The position numbers and the translations under genes were made by a program. This document shows, in pieces, positions 10,941 through 24,069 of a DNA stretch of 64,000 nucleotides; the stretch's first letter is position 1; each line of letters begins with the position of its first letter. Origin of the DNA: Humulus lupulus (Eukaryota > Streptophyta > Magnoliopsida > Rosales > Cannabaceae); assembly GCF_963169125.1 (NCBI RefSeq), contig NC_084802.1, positions 109,496,903-109,560,902 on the forward strand, given 5' to 3'. A model generated the notes under the pieces. It was given only the letters and a program-made list of their open reading frames with translations. It was not told where the DNA came from and ran no database searches.

Positions 10941-11881
10941 TTAAAAGGCCCAGCCAGGAGGAGAAGGACGGCCACATCGTGCGGATAAGTATTGACATTC
11001 TTTCTTTGATTCCGACAAGGTCACCGCATTACTCGCTCTCTGTCTTCTCATGTTGGGCCAAAAACCTTGGGCTTCTTCTCTAGGCCTTATAGCCCAATGT
11101 CAATCCGTACCACGTTTATTTTTATTTTCCTTTAATATAAATATAAATAGGAATAAAATTATAGGATTTGAGTGTTTTTGTTTCCGGCCGCATGTTTAGA
11201 AATTATAACCGAAAATTTCTTATATAAATATATTTGTGCTTAAAACTTCAATCAAACTCATGTTTGCCATTAATTCCTTTCCTTACTCATTTCATCGTCT
11301 TCTTTTGCCATGTCACGACAAAATGTATACATCTTCTTACATTATTAATTATGACACATCATTTTGTACTTGTCCTGTGTATATTTTAAATACCTGAAGT
11401 CCAACTTCAGATGAAGTAGACAGCCTAACCCTAGCTATATATATGTACACGAAGAATAGTACATTGTATCATGAATCGAAATGTAATTCCTCTTACTAGT
11501 GCATCCTTGGAGAATGAGATAATCATTCATATATGTAATGTGATTATTTATATTGAGGTACGTAGATAAAATATATCATATCACCAAATAAAATCTAGTT
11601 AATGGGTTAACAATTAAAGTGTAACTGCTTTTAGAAGAAAAAATAATAGTATTTTGTGTAACACCAAATTTACATTTTAAATAAATATAATTAGTTGAAG
11701 TGATTTTTCACATAAGTATGTGTATTTTGTGTGTGCACCACATATCATTAATTAGGAGGAATTAAATCTCTAAAACAGTAAAATTAATTTAGGCTCCATC
11801 GCTGTAAAAGATAAATAAAATATAAAAATGAATTTCCACAATAATAATATATATTAACGAACCAGGCTGTAAGATCATATT

Positions 11882-11925
11882 TATATATATATATATATAA
11901 ATGTTTATATAATAATAATAATAAT
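11882..11925. repeat. (TA)n and (AAT)n microsatellite
   Basis: A TA run (11882-11899) followed by AAT repeats (about 11911-11925). Confidence 0.8.
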
Positions 11926-13244
11926 ATGATTTTAAGATTAATAAAAAAGAGGAAGTACCTGAAACACCAAGATTTGCACCCTCATAGTATCAGTAATTAA
12001 CTAGCTTCGTTAGATGAACAAAGCCAATAACACGTATGAAGCTTGTTCCCTTTGATTATGCCGATTATTGCGTATGAGTTCCACGCGTCCGCTTGAGATT
12101 ATATAAATATATATATATGTATATTATGTATGGTGTGTGTTTTTTCTTTTTCTTTTTTCCTTAAAAATATAATCATATTTTTTATTTTTTGCATTTTCGA
12201 TAAGGTATGGGGGTTGTTCTTTGGGGGCAGCACCGGCCATTGCACGACCTTTGGGCTTTGAGCTAAGTTAGTTTGAGGAAACAACCCTAAATATATAAGT
12301 AATTAAGGAATAAAATCTGGAAATACCAAATTGGAAAAACCCTTAAAAATTTGATTTTATTCTCAAAGGGAAACGCTGGCTTAATATCGATCGTCAGCTA
12401 TGTACCACGATTTGCGTTAGCGCTAGGGCTTTTTTGTCTGTTGCTCCTTGCTTTTTGGGCATTAACAATACCTTTGATAACAGCTCCTGTTGTCTTCTAT
12501 CAAACTGAGCTCAAGCTCATAATTTAAGCTTTTGGTTTTCTTTTTAATAAATTTATTTTAGATAATTTAAAATATTTTTGTTCTTTCGACAATGAAATAT
12601 AAAATAAAAAATTTGTGGATCGATTAGTCGTAGCCACTCATATATGACTACCTAACCAGTTTATTATACCACATACATTAAATATTTTTTTTCACTAGAC
12701 AATGCTACGTACCGATCGATCTTAAGTGATCTACAAATTTTTTTAACACGCAAATGATATATGGTTGGTAAAAAAAATTCCCATCTAGAAAAAATGAGTT
12801 TATATATTCAGAAATTTTGGTAAAATGTAAGTTTTTTTTTTGGAAAGGAGGTAAAATATAAGCTAGAAGGGTTAGCTATAGCATTTTCATACTCTAAAAA
12901 TATATAGTAAGTGAATTACATATTGAATTTCTATAATTTATTAATTATAATGTTTTCATGATTAACATTGTATCTTGAAAGAAGTTAATAAAAAGAATAG
13001 GATTATTATTTACCATGATATAATTTATAATTTGATTCCAATTTGTTAAAACATATATGTGATTTAGTTAAAGCTCTTTACTTTTTTTTTACCTCTCACA
13101 CTACTAAAAAATAAAAACAAAAACAAAAACCAAAAGAAAAAAAAATCATATCTTGGCATTCACAACTATATTATGTTAAGGAAAATTTGAGTTTTTATGC
13201 TTAATGTGGAGCCTAAATAAAAAAAATATCACATAATTTGCATT

Positions 13245-13814
13245 TTAAAAAAATACGCTCTTCTTTCCAACTCTTTCCAAAATACCCCTCCCATAATTTT
13301 CCTTATTCCACCATTCTTTCTCATGTCTCTCTTCTCTCATGGACCTTCCATCCTCTTTGGGAGTCACTGGTATGGAGCTAATAATCTTTCTTTGGGATTC
13401 TTGACTGAGCCTAAATTTTATTTTCTCCTTAGACTTTGTTATGGATCCATTTTCTTCAAAAGCAGCACTCATTTCTACCACGCAGGTTACAAATTGTTCA
13501 ATTAAGCGAGTGATCAAAACTCTATACCTGTCTAGTTCTTCTATCTCGTTGTAAAGAATCCCTGCCCATATCATGGTTAAATTATATATAGCGCTAGAAC
13601 TCTGAATAGCCGACGTAAGTACCCAATACTTCTCCCTAGCCAGTACTAGAACTCATCTTTTGTTCATTACAACTTGTATCCTATCGTTAAAAACCATTAT
13701 TTTCCTAAAGACTTTAATTCGTTCTTCCTCGCTATTCTCATCCACTCTAATGTTTCAGATTGATCAATTATCTTTGAGGATAACCTCCCTAGAATATTTA
13801 ACCCTAGGAGGCAT
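13245..13814 (-). pseudogene. Decayed gag-like reading frame of element H
   Basis: Begins with an ATG at 13814 (MPPRVKYSREVILKD), an opening similar to Tekay/Del-type Gag. After several stops it runs open from 13574 to 13245 (NEIEELDRYRVLITRLIEQF, then a charged KSKEKIKF region). No zinc knuckle remains. The assignment rests on its place just behind the primer site and is weak. Confidence 0.4.
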
Positions 13815-14407
13815 GGTTAACTCTTCACACATGACTATATTCTATGTGTTAAATAAATAACTATTAATAACATCAAGCAAGAAAATACTTATAACGTGAT
13901 GAGTTGAGCACTTTCCAGGCTTCCGTATGTATATTGTGTCAATATTCAAGGCCATTAGGAACACTGTCTCTGATACCACATTGTAACGCCTTAAATATTC
14001 TAACTTTATAACTCAGCTAAAAATATCATAAACATGTACTTTTAATGAAAATTCCCAATATCACTTTATTGAAAACATGCAAAATATAACGGATATCTGA
14101 GTTCAAAACAAAACATAGTTTAATGCAATCATAAAACAGTCTTGTAACTTTAACATAATGGCAAATGATATTGGGATAAGTTTGGTAAAAGCTTAAAGAA
14201 ACTGCTAGCGTCTTTTGATCTTTTATCGTTCATATGGCCCTCACAGGATACATACTTCAGTCTGGATTGGCCCAACTTACCACACTCATAAGTAGACATC
14301 TACTTTTTACCTGAAATATGACAACAAATAAAGGAATGAGCTCTAAAGCCCAGTAAGGAAATACATCATGCAACAATATCATAACTCGTCAATCATAATA
14401 TCACTCC
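13245..14407 (-). mobile_element. Element H: minus-strand gypsy remnant (LTR end, primer site, gag start)
   Basis: On the minus strand an LTR-like sequence ends ...GGCGTTACA at 13982. A primer-binding site TGGTATCAGAGA follows (13978-13967), matching the initiator-Met tRNA type. A decayed gag start lies beyond it. The LTR part (13982 to about 14407) is truncated where it meets the 5' end of element E. The left limit of the element is not defined. Confidence 0.55.
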
Positions 14408-14443
14408 TGTAACAACTCGATTTAAAATCAATTAATTTACGAT

Positions 14444-14455
14444 TGGTATCAGAGC
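14444..14455 (+). other. Primer-binding site of element E
   Basis: TGGTATCAGAGC, complementary to the 3' end of initiator-Met tRNA as used by many plant retrotransposons. The preceding bases TTTACG look like a mutated LTR end TTACA. Confidence 0.7.
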
Positions 14456-17400
14456 CCAAGGTTTTTAAATCATTTATATAAACCCTCACGATATGCACAT
14501 GAAGTCTGGGAAGACTCAACTCATAACACTATAAGTTTTATTCTTGGTTAGCTGTTTTTTTTTTTAACACTTTACTACTGCATGCTAACACAGATTTAGT
14601 AAGGGCAGACTTAATTTGCATGTTTATATGAAGGTCTAGAATACTTGGTTAGTATGATTGGAGGTCACAAGTGAAATAAAGGCATCATGATTGGTTGAAG
14701 GGGGGACAAGTGGTATTGCGTTAAGCACACTGCGCGCGTTTAATGTTGTGCGTTGCGTTTAGCGCGCCACATTGCATTTTCTTTTTAGGCGTAACAATGA
14801 TGGTTTGATGGAGAAACGTTTGTATCAGTATAGTGAGGTGGGAAATGATGATCTATAATTGGGATGTTATAGTAAAGCTGAAATTCAAAACGATATAAGG
14901 ATAAGAGTATAATGTCAAATTGATGATGTGTTGTCATGACAATGATGGGTAGTAAGTGCATGTGAGTGATTAGACTTTACGGGTTTGTACTAAGGACAAG
15001 GATTTGACTTGGTTATGAAATTAAGTTTGAGTATGTACATGAGAAATGATAAGAAATAGCTCATAGGTTAAACCAGGAAATTAGTTTGGTGGTTATCAGG
15101 TGGGATAGTCTAAGGTAATTCAATTGAGTAGAGTGAGGATAGAAAAATAAGAAAAATACTTGTTATAGTAACTCTTTGTCATTGGCTTGGGAATTAGTGA
15201 GAGCCTACTTGTAAGTATTCGATGGATAAAAATGTGTCAGCAGACGTTAAGAGGAAGTTAGGCATGTGTATTTGTGTGGTGAGATCACTAGGTCCTCGGT
15301 TGACTAAACTGGTTTGAGGGTAGGCATAATCCTTTACTACCCCACACCTATAGCGTGCATTGGTATCTATGATATGTGTGTTATATGTGTATGTCTATTT
15401 TTGCATGTATGCATATTGTTTGTTTGCACCGCTAGCTTTTGTGAAGTTAGTTGGTAAAATCTTTAATATGTTTGATGGTTGGTTGCCAACAATTTTTGGA
15501 ACTGTGTTGTGTTCAGTTCAGCATGTCATGATTGAGAGGAGTCAACACAAGGAGGCGAAGGATGCAATCAACTAGCTTTTGTGGCCTGAGGAAGGAGGAA
15601 ATGTTGTTACGATGTTGAGGAACTATTACGACTCGGGATAATAGATGAAATCATCTGAGGTGAATAACTCCTCGAGCATAGGCAAGGCATGATCGCGATG
15701 CCATTGATTGATATTATCCTAGCCTCAAGAACTATTAAATGTCACTTGTGAAGGGTTCAGATGCAATGATCTCCAACGTTCAAGAAGGAGTCGAGTCGTT
15801 GGGAGATGAAGGATAGGTTGGTTGGATGGAAACCATGAACTGTTGTCACAAGGACTAGCCGATAGGAGAAGGGAATTATAATCGCACACACGATAGACAC
15901 GGAGGTCTAAATTATAAAATATGATGGTGCACACTTGGATGGGGCACGAAAAGCGGATGGGAAGCCAACAGAACTTGGTATAAGTATTGTCATGCGGAGT
16001 TTTTGACGAACGACTCTAGTAGGCTCGAAACTTTAGTTGGAAGGTTTCTAATAATAACTTGGATGAACACATCGAGCAAGAATACCAGAGTCAGTTGACT
16101 CAAGACAGGAAGCGAGGCAAGAATCATAAGGGATTTGGTAACAATATGGAATAAAGTTACTATTATGTTCGGGCTTTGCAGGAGAACATGAAAATTTGAG
16201 ATGTTGAGGAAATGAGGGAGCGAAAAGAGAATGCAACTTTTAAGAAACTAAAACACGAATTATCGAGAATGAGGATGACGTGAAAGGCTCTTTGGCGATC
16301 AAATAGGAATTAGATGTGATGGTAGGTAGTGGAGAAAAATCCCATAATGGTTGTAATTCTTCGTATTAAAAGAGTTCATATAGTGAGAAGCGAAACGACC
16401 AACCAACGAAGAATGACATTAAGTATGAAAGACAATTGGGCACCTCTATGAAAAAAGGATATAAGAACAAGGAACAAGGGAGAAGTTGGTATCTATAAAG
16501 AAAAACATAAATGGAATCAGATGGTTAAAGATTGTACTTGGCTAGTACACCGACAAAAGTTTACATACTATAAGTTCACCAATAAGGATAAGACAACCTT
16601 ACAAGGTTTTATAGGAAATTTGACATACTGTGTCTGGAAATGATGGTAAGAATGACAAGAAAGCATGAAGCACTCACTAAAAATGAGACAACGGACAACC
16701 ATAAGAAAATGGAGCAGACTAGACGAAGACAACACCGTATTAAAATATACGGAGAAACCACTACTTAAATCACAACGCGAAAACTTACAACGTGTCACAG
16801 TCGATATGACAGACGAAGGATGCTCAACAATGGAGGCACCACTTTTCCACCTGGCATGACAAAAGCTACAAACATATGGAATGATTGCATGGGGTCATCG
16901 ATATTTCACTATAGACGACAAAGACATGAGGAGCACATAAGCAGGAGGAGCAAACAAAGATAAAGGAGCATAAGGCATGGATGCAGGAGCAATGGATAAA
17001 GAATTTTAAGGAGGTGAGTTATGGATTAAGACACAGTGATGGAAAGTGTTTGGAAATCTAAGGCAATAGGACTGTGCTTAGACTATAACAAAGTGAACGA
17101 AACAACGGTAAAAGAAAGAATATCTTCTGATAACCGTTTATTGTCTATAATTGGGTAGTATGAACTTCTAAGTCGCAATATTTGGACGAATATGTTGGTA
17201 TTTTTACAGATATGATGGACGATATTTTCAAGGCATAAAGATATCCTAGATCACTTCAAAGGATGGAAACCCAGTGTGGGGGAAACTTGATTATGAGTAC
17301 GTGTAGAGATGCAACTTATGGAAGTAGTAGAGTGATATTTATATGGATGAAGTGACGGGATTTTCCTAAGGATTCAAGGTAAAGAAAAGTCGTTAGCAGA

Positions 17401-18280
17401 TAAGAATGGATAGATTTATGGAAACACATGGTTTATTTCCGTAAAAAGACAATCATGATGGATTGTTCATGGAGTTTGAACAAGACTAAAGTTTTAAGGA
17501 TTATAGATTTGGATGGAATCTATAAAATATCTAAGACTATCTCATAATTTGCAGAGAATCTTTAGGAGTCAAGGCATATAAAGATGAAGGGTGACTTAGA
17601 CCCTCATTCTCAGATGAAAGGATAAGTGAAGGATAAACCCGCATTCTAAGGAACATGATGCGAAATTAGTTTTTGGATTGTATCAGGTTATGACGTATAT
17701 ATGAATGACTTTATGTCACTGTTGTAGCCAACAAGTGATAAAATTTTGGACAACACCTTGAGCAGTGGGGTAAAAATGAGGATGTTACCCACTCATTCGA
17801 TAGGACGCATCATACATAAGGAGTTCAAAAGGGTTGGAAGTGAATGACTACTATTGATGGTTGGTGGAAAATCCAAACACATGCATGAAGTACTTGGACG
17901 TATACAATTGAATTATCAGAATGAAAGATTGAAAACAGGAAGCCATAATTAGGATGAGCTGAAAGGCAAGATGAGATGGCCATTATGGGCCTTGAGTGTT
18001 ATTGAAAGGAATAAGTTAACATCTGATCTTAGAAGGCACTCAAGTTGGAAATTATTGGAGCATGTATCAAGTATATTGCTTGGTTGCATGATTGAATTGT
18101 TTAAGTGATGAGGATTTAAGAGGATATATGGTGCAAGCCATTAAAGATTCTAGACGACAAAGAAAAATATGAAATATATGTTGAACAGTGTTAACAACTC
18201 TTGAGGAGGAGAGAATCTTGTGATGATATAGTAACATGAATTTCGAAGATGAAATTCCTTTATAAGGGGAGAGGGATAGT
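14456..18280 (+). pseudogene. Decayed internal region of element E
   Basis: No frame stays open for long. At 17070-17150 the plus strand reads LDYNKVNETTVKERISSDN, recognisable as the reverse-transcriptase segment that is CIDYRELNKVT-like in intact elements. The end has AATTTCGAAGATGAAATTCC (18237-18260) and a purine tract GGGGAGAGGGATAGT just before the 3' LTR at 18281, the same layout as elements A, B and D. Gag and integrase cannot be read. Length is about right for a gypsy internal region with deletions. Confidence 0.6.
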
Positions 18281-18728
18281 TGTCATAACCGCATTTTTGT
18301 TTCATGGGTATTTTGGTAATTTTGGCATGCGAGGGTAATTTGGTAATTTAATACTCTTGAGGGGTATTTTGTAATTTTGTAAAATTATGTGTTATGTGAT
18401 TTTAATGAATATGGATATGTGATATTAATATCAATGTAAGATATTTTATGTTGAAAAATACCGAGGGTGCTCGGGATATATGTAAAAGTGACGAATCATG
18501 GTTTCCTTCATGTGCTAGGGGCTTTATTGTCAAGAATTGTTGAAATAAGGGTCATAATAGAGTTAAGAGAACTTATGGGGAATAAGTTCATTTTGGATTA
18601 TGGAAACTAATAGTGTAGTGGGGAATTACTAAAAGAGGTTTAATGAAATTGTTGCTATAACTTAGAACAAGGGTAGGATGGTAATTCGACGATAGTGAGT
18701 CATTATAAATAGAAAGTGAGAGACTAGG
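18281..18728 (+). repeat. Start of the 3' LTR of element E (interrupted)
   Basis: Begins TGTCATAACCGC immediately after the purine tract. A TATA box (TATAAAT, 18704-18710) lies 19 bp before element A's insertion. The last five bases, CTAGG (18724-18728), are repeated at 62763-62767 and form the target duplication of element A. Confidence 0.7.
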
Positions 18729-19932
18729 TGTAATGTCCCAAATTACCTAATAAGACTTAGGGCCTTGATTAGGGGACCAGAATGACAATTTATGGAAATT
18801 ATGTGATTATGTAATATATATATATTTGTATGTGTGTGTGTGTATCATTATATGATTATGTGAGTTATATTATAATATGACTTGATATGCATGTTTAGGT
18901 GTATTAAATATGCATGTGGACCCATTTCTAATTAAAAGGGAAATTTTCGTAATTTGGCCCGTTATGGGTATATTTGGCATATATGTGATATATGTGTGGG
19001 ACCACATCATTATGTGGATATATTTGGGTTACTTGGCACAAGACGATCCTAGGGAGCAAGCTATTGGAAAAGTCACAATGGGACCCATACTTGACTCGGA
19101 GTGAGACAATGGATATATTTGGTATTTAGTACATTACCGGGTTACTGGGTAATGGGAATATGTATTTGATGATATATTGGGAGTTAGTGAGATCAGGAGG
19201 AAATTCTGAGGATTTTGACTATTTGACCCCCGAGGACGTTTTTGGGGTACCCCAAGCATTGGGATTTGCTTAAGGTTACTTAAGCTTGAAGTAACCTGAC
19301 AGAAATAAAAAGAACGTTCAGTCTCGTTCTCTTTCTCTCCCGTTCTCTTTTTGGTGTTCGATAGCATTTTCGAAGGAAACTCGAGTTTTAGGAGTCGGAT
19401 TCAAGAAAGGTTAGAGTAATAACAATTCTAGGGAAGATTAGAAGCTTGATAGCTGGATGATTTAGCGGAGAAACGACTTAATTGGAGGTAATCTAAGCTT
19501 TAAGTTTTTTATTTCTTAAGCTTTAATTGGATTTTACGTGTTGATGAGTTTTTGAATTGTTTGACCATTCATGTAAAGGGAAAAGAAAGTTGGACCATCC
19601 TTAAGTTGGAGAGCTTAGGTAACGATGGGTACATATGCGGCTGCTCAACCACCACAAACGAGGGTTTGAAGAGGAACTAGGGCCAAACCCTATTTTGCTG
19701 CTTAGGTCGGTTGGTTGTAATTTTTCCATTGTAATTAACCTTTTAAATGTATTTTGGGATCCCATGTATGAGGTAAATGCTTTAATAAAACAATGGTACC
19801 TTTGACCAAAAATTTTAACCCTAAACTGTTAATCACATTTAGTTACACGATTATGGACAAATGACTCGTTTGGCGAGTTTAGCACTATTTAAAATACATA
19901 GTGTAACGGTCCCTGAGTAGTAGGACATTACA
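18729..19932 (+). repeat. 5' LTR of element A
   Basis: 1204 bp, from TGTAATGTCC to GGACATTACA, which is a perfect 10-bp terminal inverted repeat. Compared with the 3' LTR it lacks about 0.6 kb just before TAAAGGGAAAAGAAAG (about 19575), including most of the conserved LTR core block. It keeps a U3 segment that the 3' LTR has lost. A TG repeat lies at about 18830-18843. Confidence 0.85.
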
Positions 19933-19935
19933 ACT

Positions 19936-19947
19936 TGGTATCAAAGC
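19936..19947 (+). other. Primer-binding site of element A
   Basis: TGGTATCAAAGC, three bases after the LTR end. It differs from the initiator-Met tRNA complement TGGTATCAGAGC at one base, as does element B. Confidence 0.8.
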
Positions 19948-20211
19948 GTGCTAAGGTTAAGGGTTCCTGAAGACAAGCTAGGCATGTACAATCGTCAATA
20001 AAGACAAGCTCCACTCAGGGTATGGTGACTATTTATGTGGTTATGTGATTAGCTGCTTAAATAAGATATAAATGCTTTACCTGCATGCCTTATTAGGAAG
20101 CATAAGATTTTGATAGGGCCTAGCCCTTGACTATTGATATGATTATGTGATTACCTGCTCACTTGATATATGAATGTGTTATCTACATACAGGAGTTGAG
20201 AGTATAATTTG

Positions 20212-20966
20212 TGTACGCCCTGATTCTCCCACGGGCTGATTAGCGAGCTGAGATACGGCCTAATCACGACTACCACGTGAGCATCCCCAAGACCGGAGCT
20301 GCCATCATAAGGTCCTACCTCCTTAGCTCGAGGCAACCTAAGGGTTCGCCAAGATTGCTTAAGGACTGAGCCTGGGCTCTGAAGACCACAGGTCGAGGGA
20401 AGCATCCAGCTCGTGGTACGAGCTAGAGTTGAAGGCTGTGACCTTTTATAAAGTCAATCACGCAAGGTAAACGTGCATATATCAGACATCACGTGTCTGA
20501 TATACCCCTGACTTCTCGGACACGCAGCAGGAACGTGCGTATTCAGACACCCACGACAGGTTTGGGTCGTGCGGCCCATTATCCCCTTACCTATTGATTT
20601 GACCACACTTATATGTCAGGTTTAGGAATTAATCATGAATGTCACAGAGTTGACATGATAGGTAAGAAGGTCACGAGATGACCTTCTTACCAACTCCCAG
20701 GTGCCTTCTCCTATAAATATGGAGACCCTGGGAGTTATAAGGGGTTGGATTCGATATTGTAAGAAATACCCTGTAATCAAATATCCAGTATATAGCAATA
20801 ATACTGACTAGTGGAGTAGAAGGATTTTAACCTTTGAACCACTCAAAAAACGTATTTTGAGTCACCATTTCATTTCTAAGATCATTTATCTATTTCGGTT
20901 CAACCTAAGCACTAATCCCTTTCTCTTCTTTTCTTAATTACCTGTTGGCGAAGAACCGCGTCAACA
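20212..20966 (+). repeat. 5' LTR of element F
   Basis: TGTACGCCCTGATTC to GCGTCAACA. TATA box at 20712-20720 followed by a GGAGACCCTGGGAG segment that pairs with the CTCCCAGG just upstream, so the TATA box sits in the loop of an inverted repeat. The segment after the TATA box would be R-U5. Confidence 0.95.
20712..20720 (+). promoter_or_regulatory. TATA box of the 5' LTR of element F
   Basis: TATAAATAT. Same sequence in the 3' LTR at 45527-45535. Confidence 0.7.
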
Positions 20967-20969
20967 GTT

Positions 20970-20987
20970 TGGTGCTTTCGTTGAGAG
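20970..20987 (+). other. Primer-binding site of element F
   Basis: TGGTGCTTTCGTTGAGAG begins three bases after the LTR. It starts with TGG (complement of tRNA CCA) but is not the initiator-Met type used by elements A, B, D and E. I cannot name the tRNA with certainty. Confidence 0.6.
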
Positions 20988-21021
20988 CAAGTCAGATTAG
21001 TGCGGCCGTAAACATCCAACT

Positions 21022-23421
21022 ATGGTGACTACTCGATCCAGACACAGTAACGAGACGGAACAACATGATGGGCAGGAGGCTCATCATGTCACCATCCCCG
21101 ACGAACAAATTCCTGAAGTCCAACGGCGGCCAGGAAAACAGCCGGCGGGCCAAGATGACACTGGAAGTTCGGCGCCCCGGCCACCTAATCCAAACCCATG
21201 TTATTACACCGCGATGGAGATGGAGAATGCTCAGCTGAGGAGCCAGCTAGCAATAGCTAACTAGCAGATCAAGGATGTGCTGGCCCGACTACCCCCTCTC
21301 ACAACCGACGCTAACGTCGGAGAGAGGCAAGGCGAGGCTCCTAAGTCTCGACAGGGTAATCGGTCCAGGCATAGCCGCTCGGACAGACTTCCGACAGCCA
21401 ACTCCACTCCCTCATCGCACCGTCGAGAGGCAAACTTCAGAGAAATGCCTAGAGCCGAACAACAGCAGTACAACCGTTCGGTCAGGACTTCGACTCCTAG
21501 CTCCCAACCAGCCTCGAGCGCGCCCAGGAGAGCTCGAGGAAATTCCAGAAGGAGGTCCGGGGAGGGCTCGCAGCGTCGGCCCGTCCCCAACAGCCATCCT
21601 GCGCCTTGTCCAGACCGCCAGGTGCGGGACCCGCAGGTTGGCAGGGCCGAAAGGCCCCCACCTAATTTGATCCGTCCTGACGGAACTAGGATCGCCTCTC
21701 CGGTCAGGCATCCTCCGTCTACAATCAGATATCCATCTCCTCCTCGGCCCGTCCGAGATATTCCAGCCTATGGAAGTAGCAGGAGAAACCCGCCATCAGC
21801 AGGACCTTCCCGACGTAGCAGGGCGCCGAGAGAAAGCCCAGATCCTCACCACCAAAGGCGAGCTCCGAGCCTCTCAAGCAGGAGCTATTGGACCGGCAGT
21901 CGCCGGAGTGACCTTTCAGGCAGAGACTTGCGTCAGCGTTTGAGCTCGGCACAAAGTCCACAAGCTACCTAAGGGGGCGACCTGCGAGACCACCTTAACT
22001 CTCATAGAGGGGAGCCAGCAGGAGGAGACAGCCATGCTCGCTTAAGGGGAGCCCCGTCCGAAGTACGTAATGGAGGGAATGCCCCAAATAACCTATCTCA
22101 AGATAGGAGGGGCAATAACCCACCAAATATGTACAATGGATCCGGAGTTGTTGAACAGCCCCAGAATAACCAAGGAAATCAGGACCAAACCCTCGAGCGC
22201 CTGGCCCAGATGGAGGAACTGATGAGGAAGCTCCTGTCGAAGAAAGAAAAAGATGAATATGATTCATGGGATGAGATGGAGCTCTTCGCCCCCAGCATAG
22301 CAGCAACGGCTTACCCACCTGGTTTCCGTATGCCGCACCTGTCTAAATTCAATGGAGACGGAGATCCGTCGGATCATCTGGGGATGTTCAACACCCTGAT
22401 GATGGCCCACAACATTGGCCCCGAGCTGAGGTATTTAATCTTTCCTTCCACAATGACTGGACCAGCCAGGCAGTGGTTCAAGCAAGGAAAAAGACAGTCA
22501 ATCAACTCCTGGAAAACTTTCTCGGCTGACTTCAAAAGGGCATTCCGAGCCTCCCAGGCTGCCCGCGTCCAGGCCGATTCTCTGGCTAACGTGAGGCAGC
22601 AGCCCGGCGAAACTTTGAAGGCCTACCTGAGCAGATTTGCGAACGTCGCTGCTCGGGCCAGAGACGCGGATGATAGCTCCAAGCTCATGGCCATGAGAAC
22701 TGGAATCCTCGTCGGAGGGGAACTCTGGAAAGATATACAAAGAAAGGGAGTTAGCTCGGTTAACAAATTCCTCAACAGGGCCCAGGAATGGATCAACTTG
22801 GAGGAAGCCGAAGCCTTAGCTGCAGGAACCAGCCAGGTCCCTGATCAGTCCGCTGGAGTGGGGACGGAGGTCATGGCAGCGACCCAAAACGTCACACAGA
22901 ACAACCAGCTCGGTGGAGGCAAAAGAAAGGGGAATGGAGAAAATAGCCAGCATGGCCCAAAGAAGAATAAGTCCGTGGACAAGTTCAAGCCCGTCTACGC
23001 GACTTATACTGAGCTCACCCAGTCTAGGGAGAATATCTTCCTAGCTAACTCTACTCGCCTCCCCTGGAAGAGGCCGGAGCCGTTGAAGCACCAAAAGGGG
23101 AAGAGAGACACCTCCAAGTCTTGCCGTTTTCACAACGATGTTGGCCACAATACTGGTGATTGTAGGCATTTGAAAGATGAGATCGAGACTCTCATCCGAG
23201 CCGGCCCCTTGGCCCAGTACGCGCGGAACAGGGTTCCAGCAAGTCGACCTGCTCCAGAAGTCCCGGCCAGTCAGCCCGGGTCTCGGGTAGATCAGGACGT
23301 CCCTCCTCCCATGATAGGAGGGGAGATATCCACCATCTTTGGAGGTCCGCATATGGCTGGCACGAGCAGGGGTGCCCAGAAGAGGTATGTGAACGAACTC
23401 AAGGCACACAACGGAGTATAG
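21022..23421 (+). pseudogene. gag of element F, with in-frame stops
   Basis: One frame from the ATG at 21022 (MVTTRSRHSNETEQ) to TAG at 23419, broken by TAG at 21262 and TAA at 21970. The first third is Arg/Pro/Ser-rich and disordered. The structural Gag domain lies at about 22320-22780: MPHLSKFNGDGDPSDHL, TGPARQWFKQ, FSADFKRAFRASQAA, QPGETLKAYLSRFANVAARA. A single zinc-finger-like element, CRFHNDVGHNTGDCRHLK (about 23122-23175), follows. Gag forms the virus-like particle. The ATG was chosen as the first in frame, 55 bp after the LTR. The TAG at 21262 is explained by CAG to TAG. Confidence 0.88.
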
Positions 23422-23457
23422 GTAGTCCCGGAGCAGCGCCTGCCAAAGCAGCAACGA

Positions 23458-24069
23458 TTGGAGAAGCAACCGATCATTTTTACAGAAGAAGATGTGGGCC
23501 ATGTCCAGTTCCCACATAATGACCCTCTGGTCGTAGCAGTTCAGCTCACTAATCGAAGGGTTAGTAGGGTGCTGATCGACAATGGGAGCTCGGTGAACCT
23601 CCTATTCCGGTCCACGTTAGAAAAGATGGGTTTGACTGTAACCGAGCTGAAGGCAACCTCCATGGTGCTGTATGGTTTTTTGGGAGAAGGATCAGCGACT
23701 TTAGGGACTATCGAGTTGGTGATCACCCTGGGGGAAGGACCTCGGACTGTCTCCAAACTCCTCTAGTTCGTGGTCATTGACTGCTCCGCTGCGTACAACG
23801 CAATTTTGGGATGACCTACGCTCATAGCTTTTGAGGCCGTCACTTCCATCCACCACCTCGCAATGAAATTCCCTACTTCCACGGGAATATGCACTGTCCA
23901 TGGCGATCATCTTGCTCCCAGGGAATGCTATAGCATTTCCATGAAGGGAAAATTGAAACCCGGGTAGCTGGCAAGGGCCATCCAAAGTGGTGAAGAGGAA
24001 TCTCGGGACCCCTTGTCTGGTCCTGAGATTGAAAAACCTCAAAACGCTAAGGGGAAAATATCGTCTTAA
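23458..24069 (+). pseudogene. Protease region of element F, broken
   Basis: Continues the gag frame after TAG 23419. An aspartic protease motif VLIDNGSSVNLLF lies at 23568-23606; the usual D-T/S-G is D-N-G here, which is common in the Tat lineage. The second conserved strand, AAYNAILG, is at 23790-23811 and is followed at once by TGA (23812) in place of an Arg codon. Other stops: TAG 23764, TAG 23965, TAA 24067, where the frame also shifts. The enzyme would cleave the polyprotein; this copy cannot. Confidence 0.82.

Larger units (their letters stand above)
9918..13244. other. AT-rich intergenic DNA
   Basis: No convincing open reading frame, RNA gene or transposon end found. Microsatellites: (AT)n at 10347-10368, GAAA repeats at 10917-10940, (TA)n and (AAT)n at 11882-11925. 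At 11041-11100 there are two TGGGC-type sites that resemble plant promoter site II elements, but no gene is recognisable beside them. Confidence 0.5.

Noticed and set aside
11041..11110. Promoter of a host gene (TGGGC site II-like elements)
   Set aside because: No coding sequence, TATA box at a sensible distance or leader could be identified on either side.
13095..13115. A second CACTA end (CACTACTAAAAAATA)
   Set aside because: No subterminal repeats follow and no partner end was found; the match is short and AT-rich.
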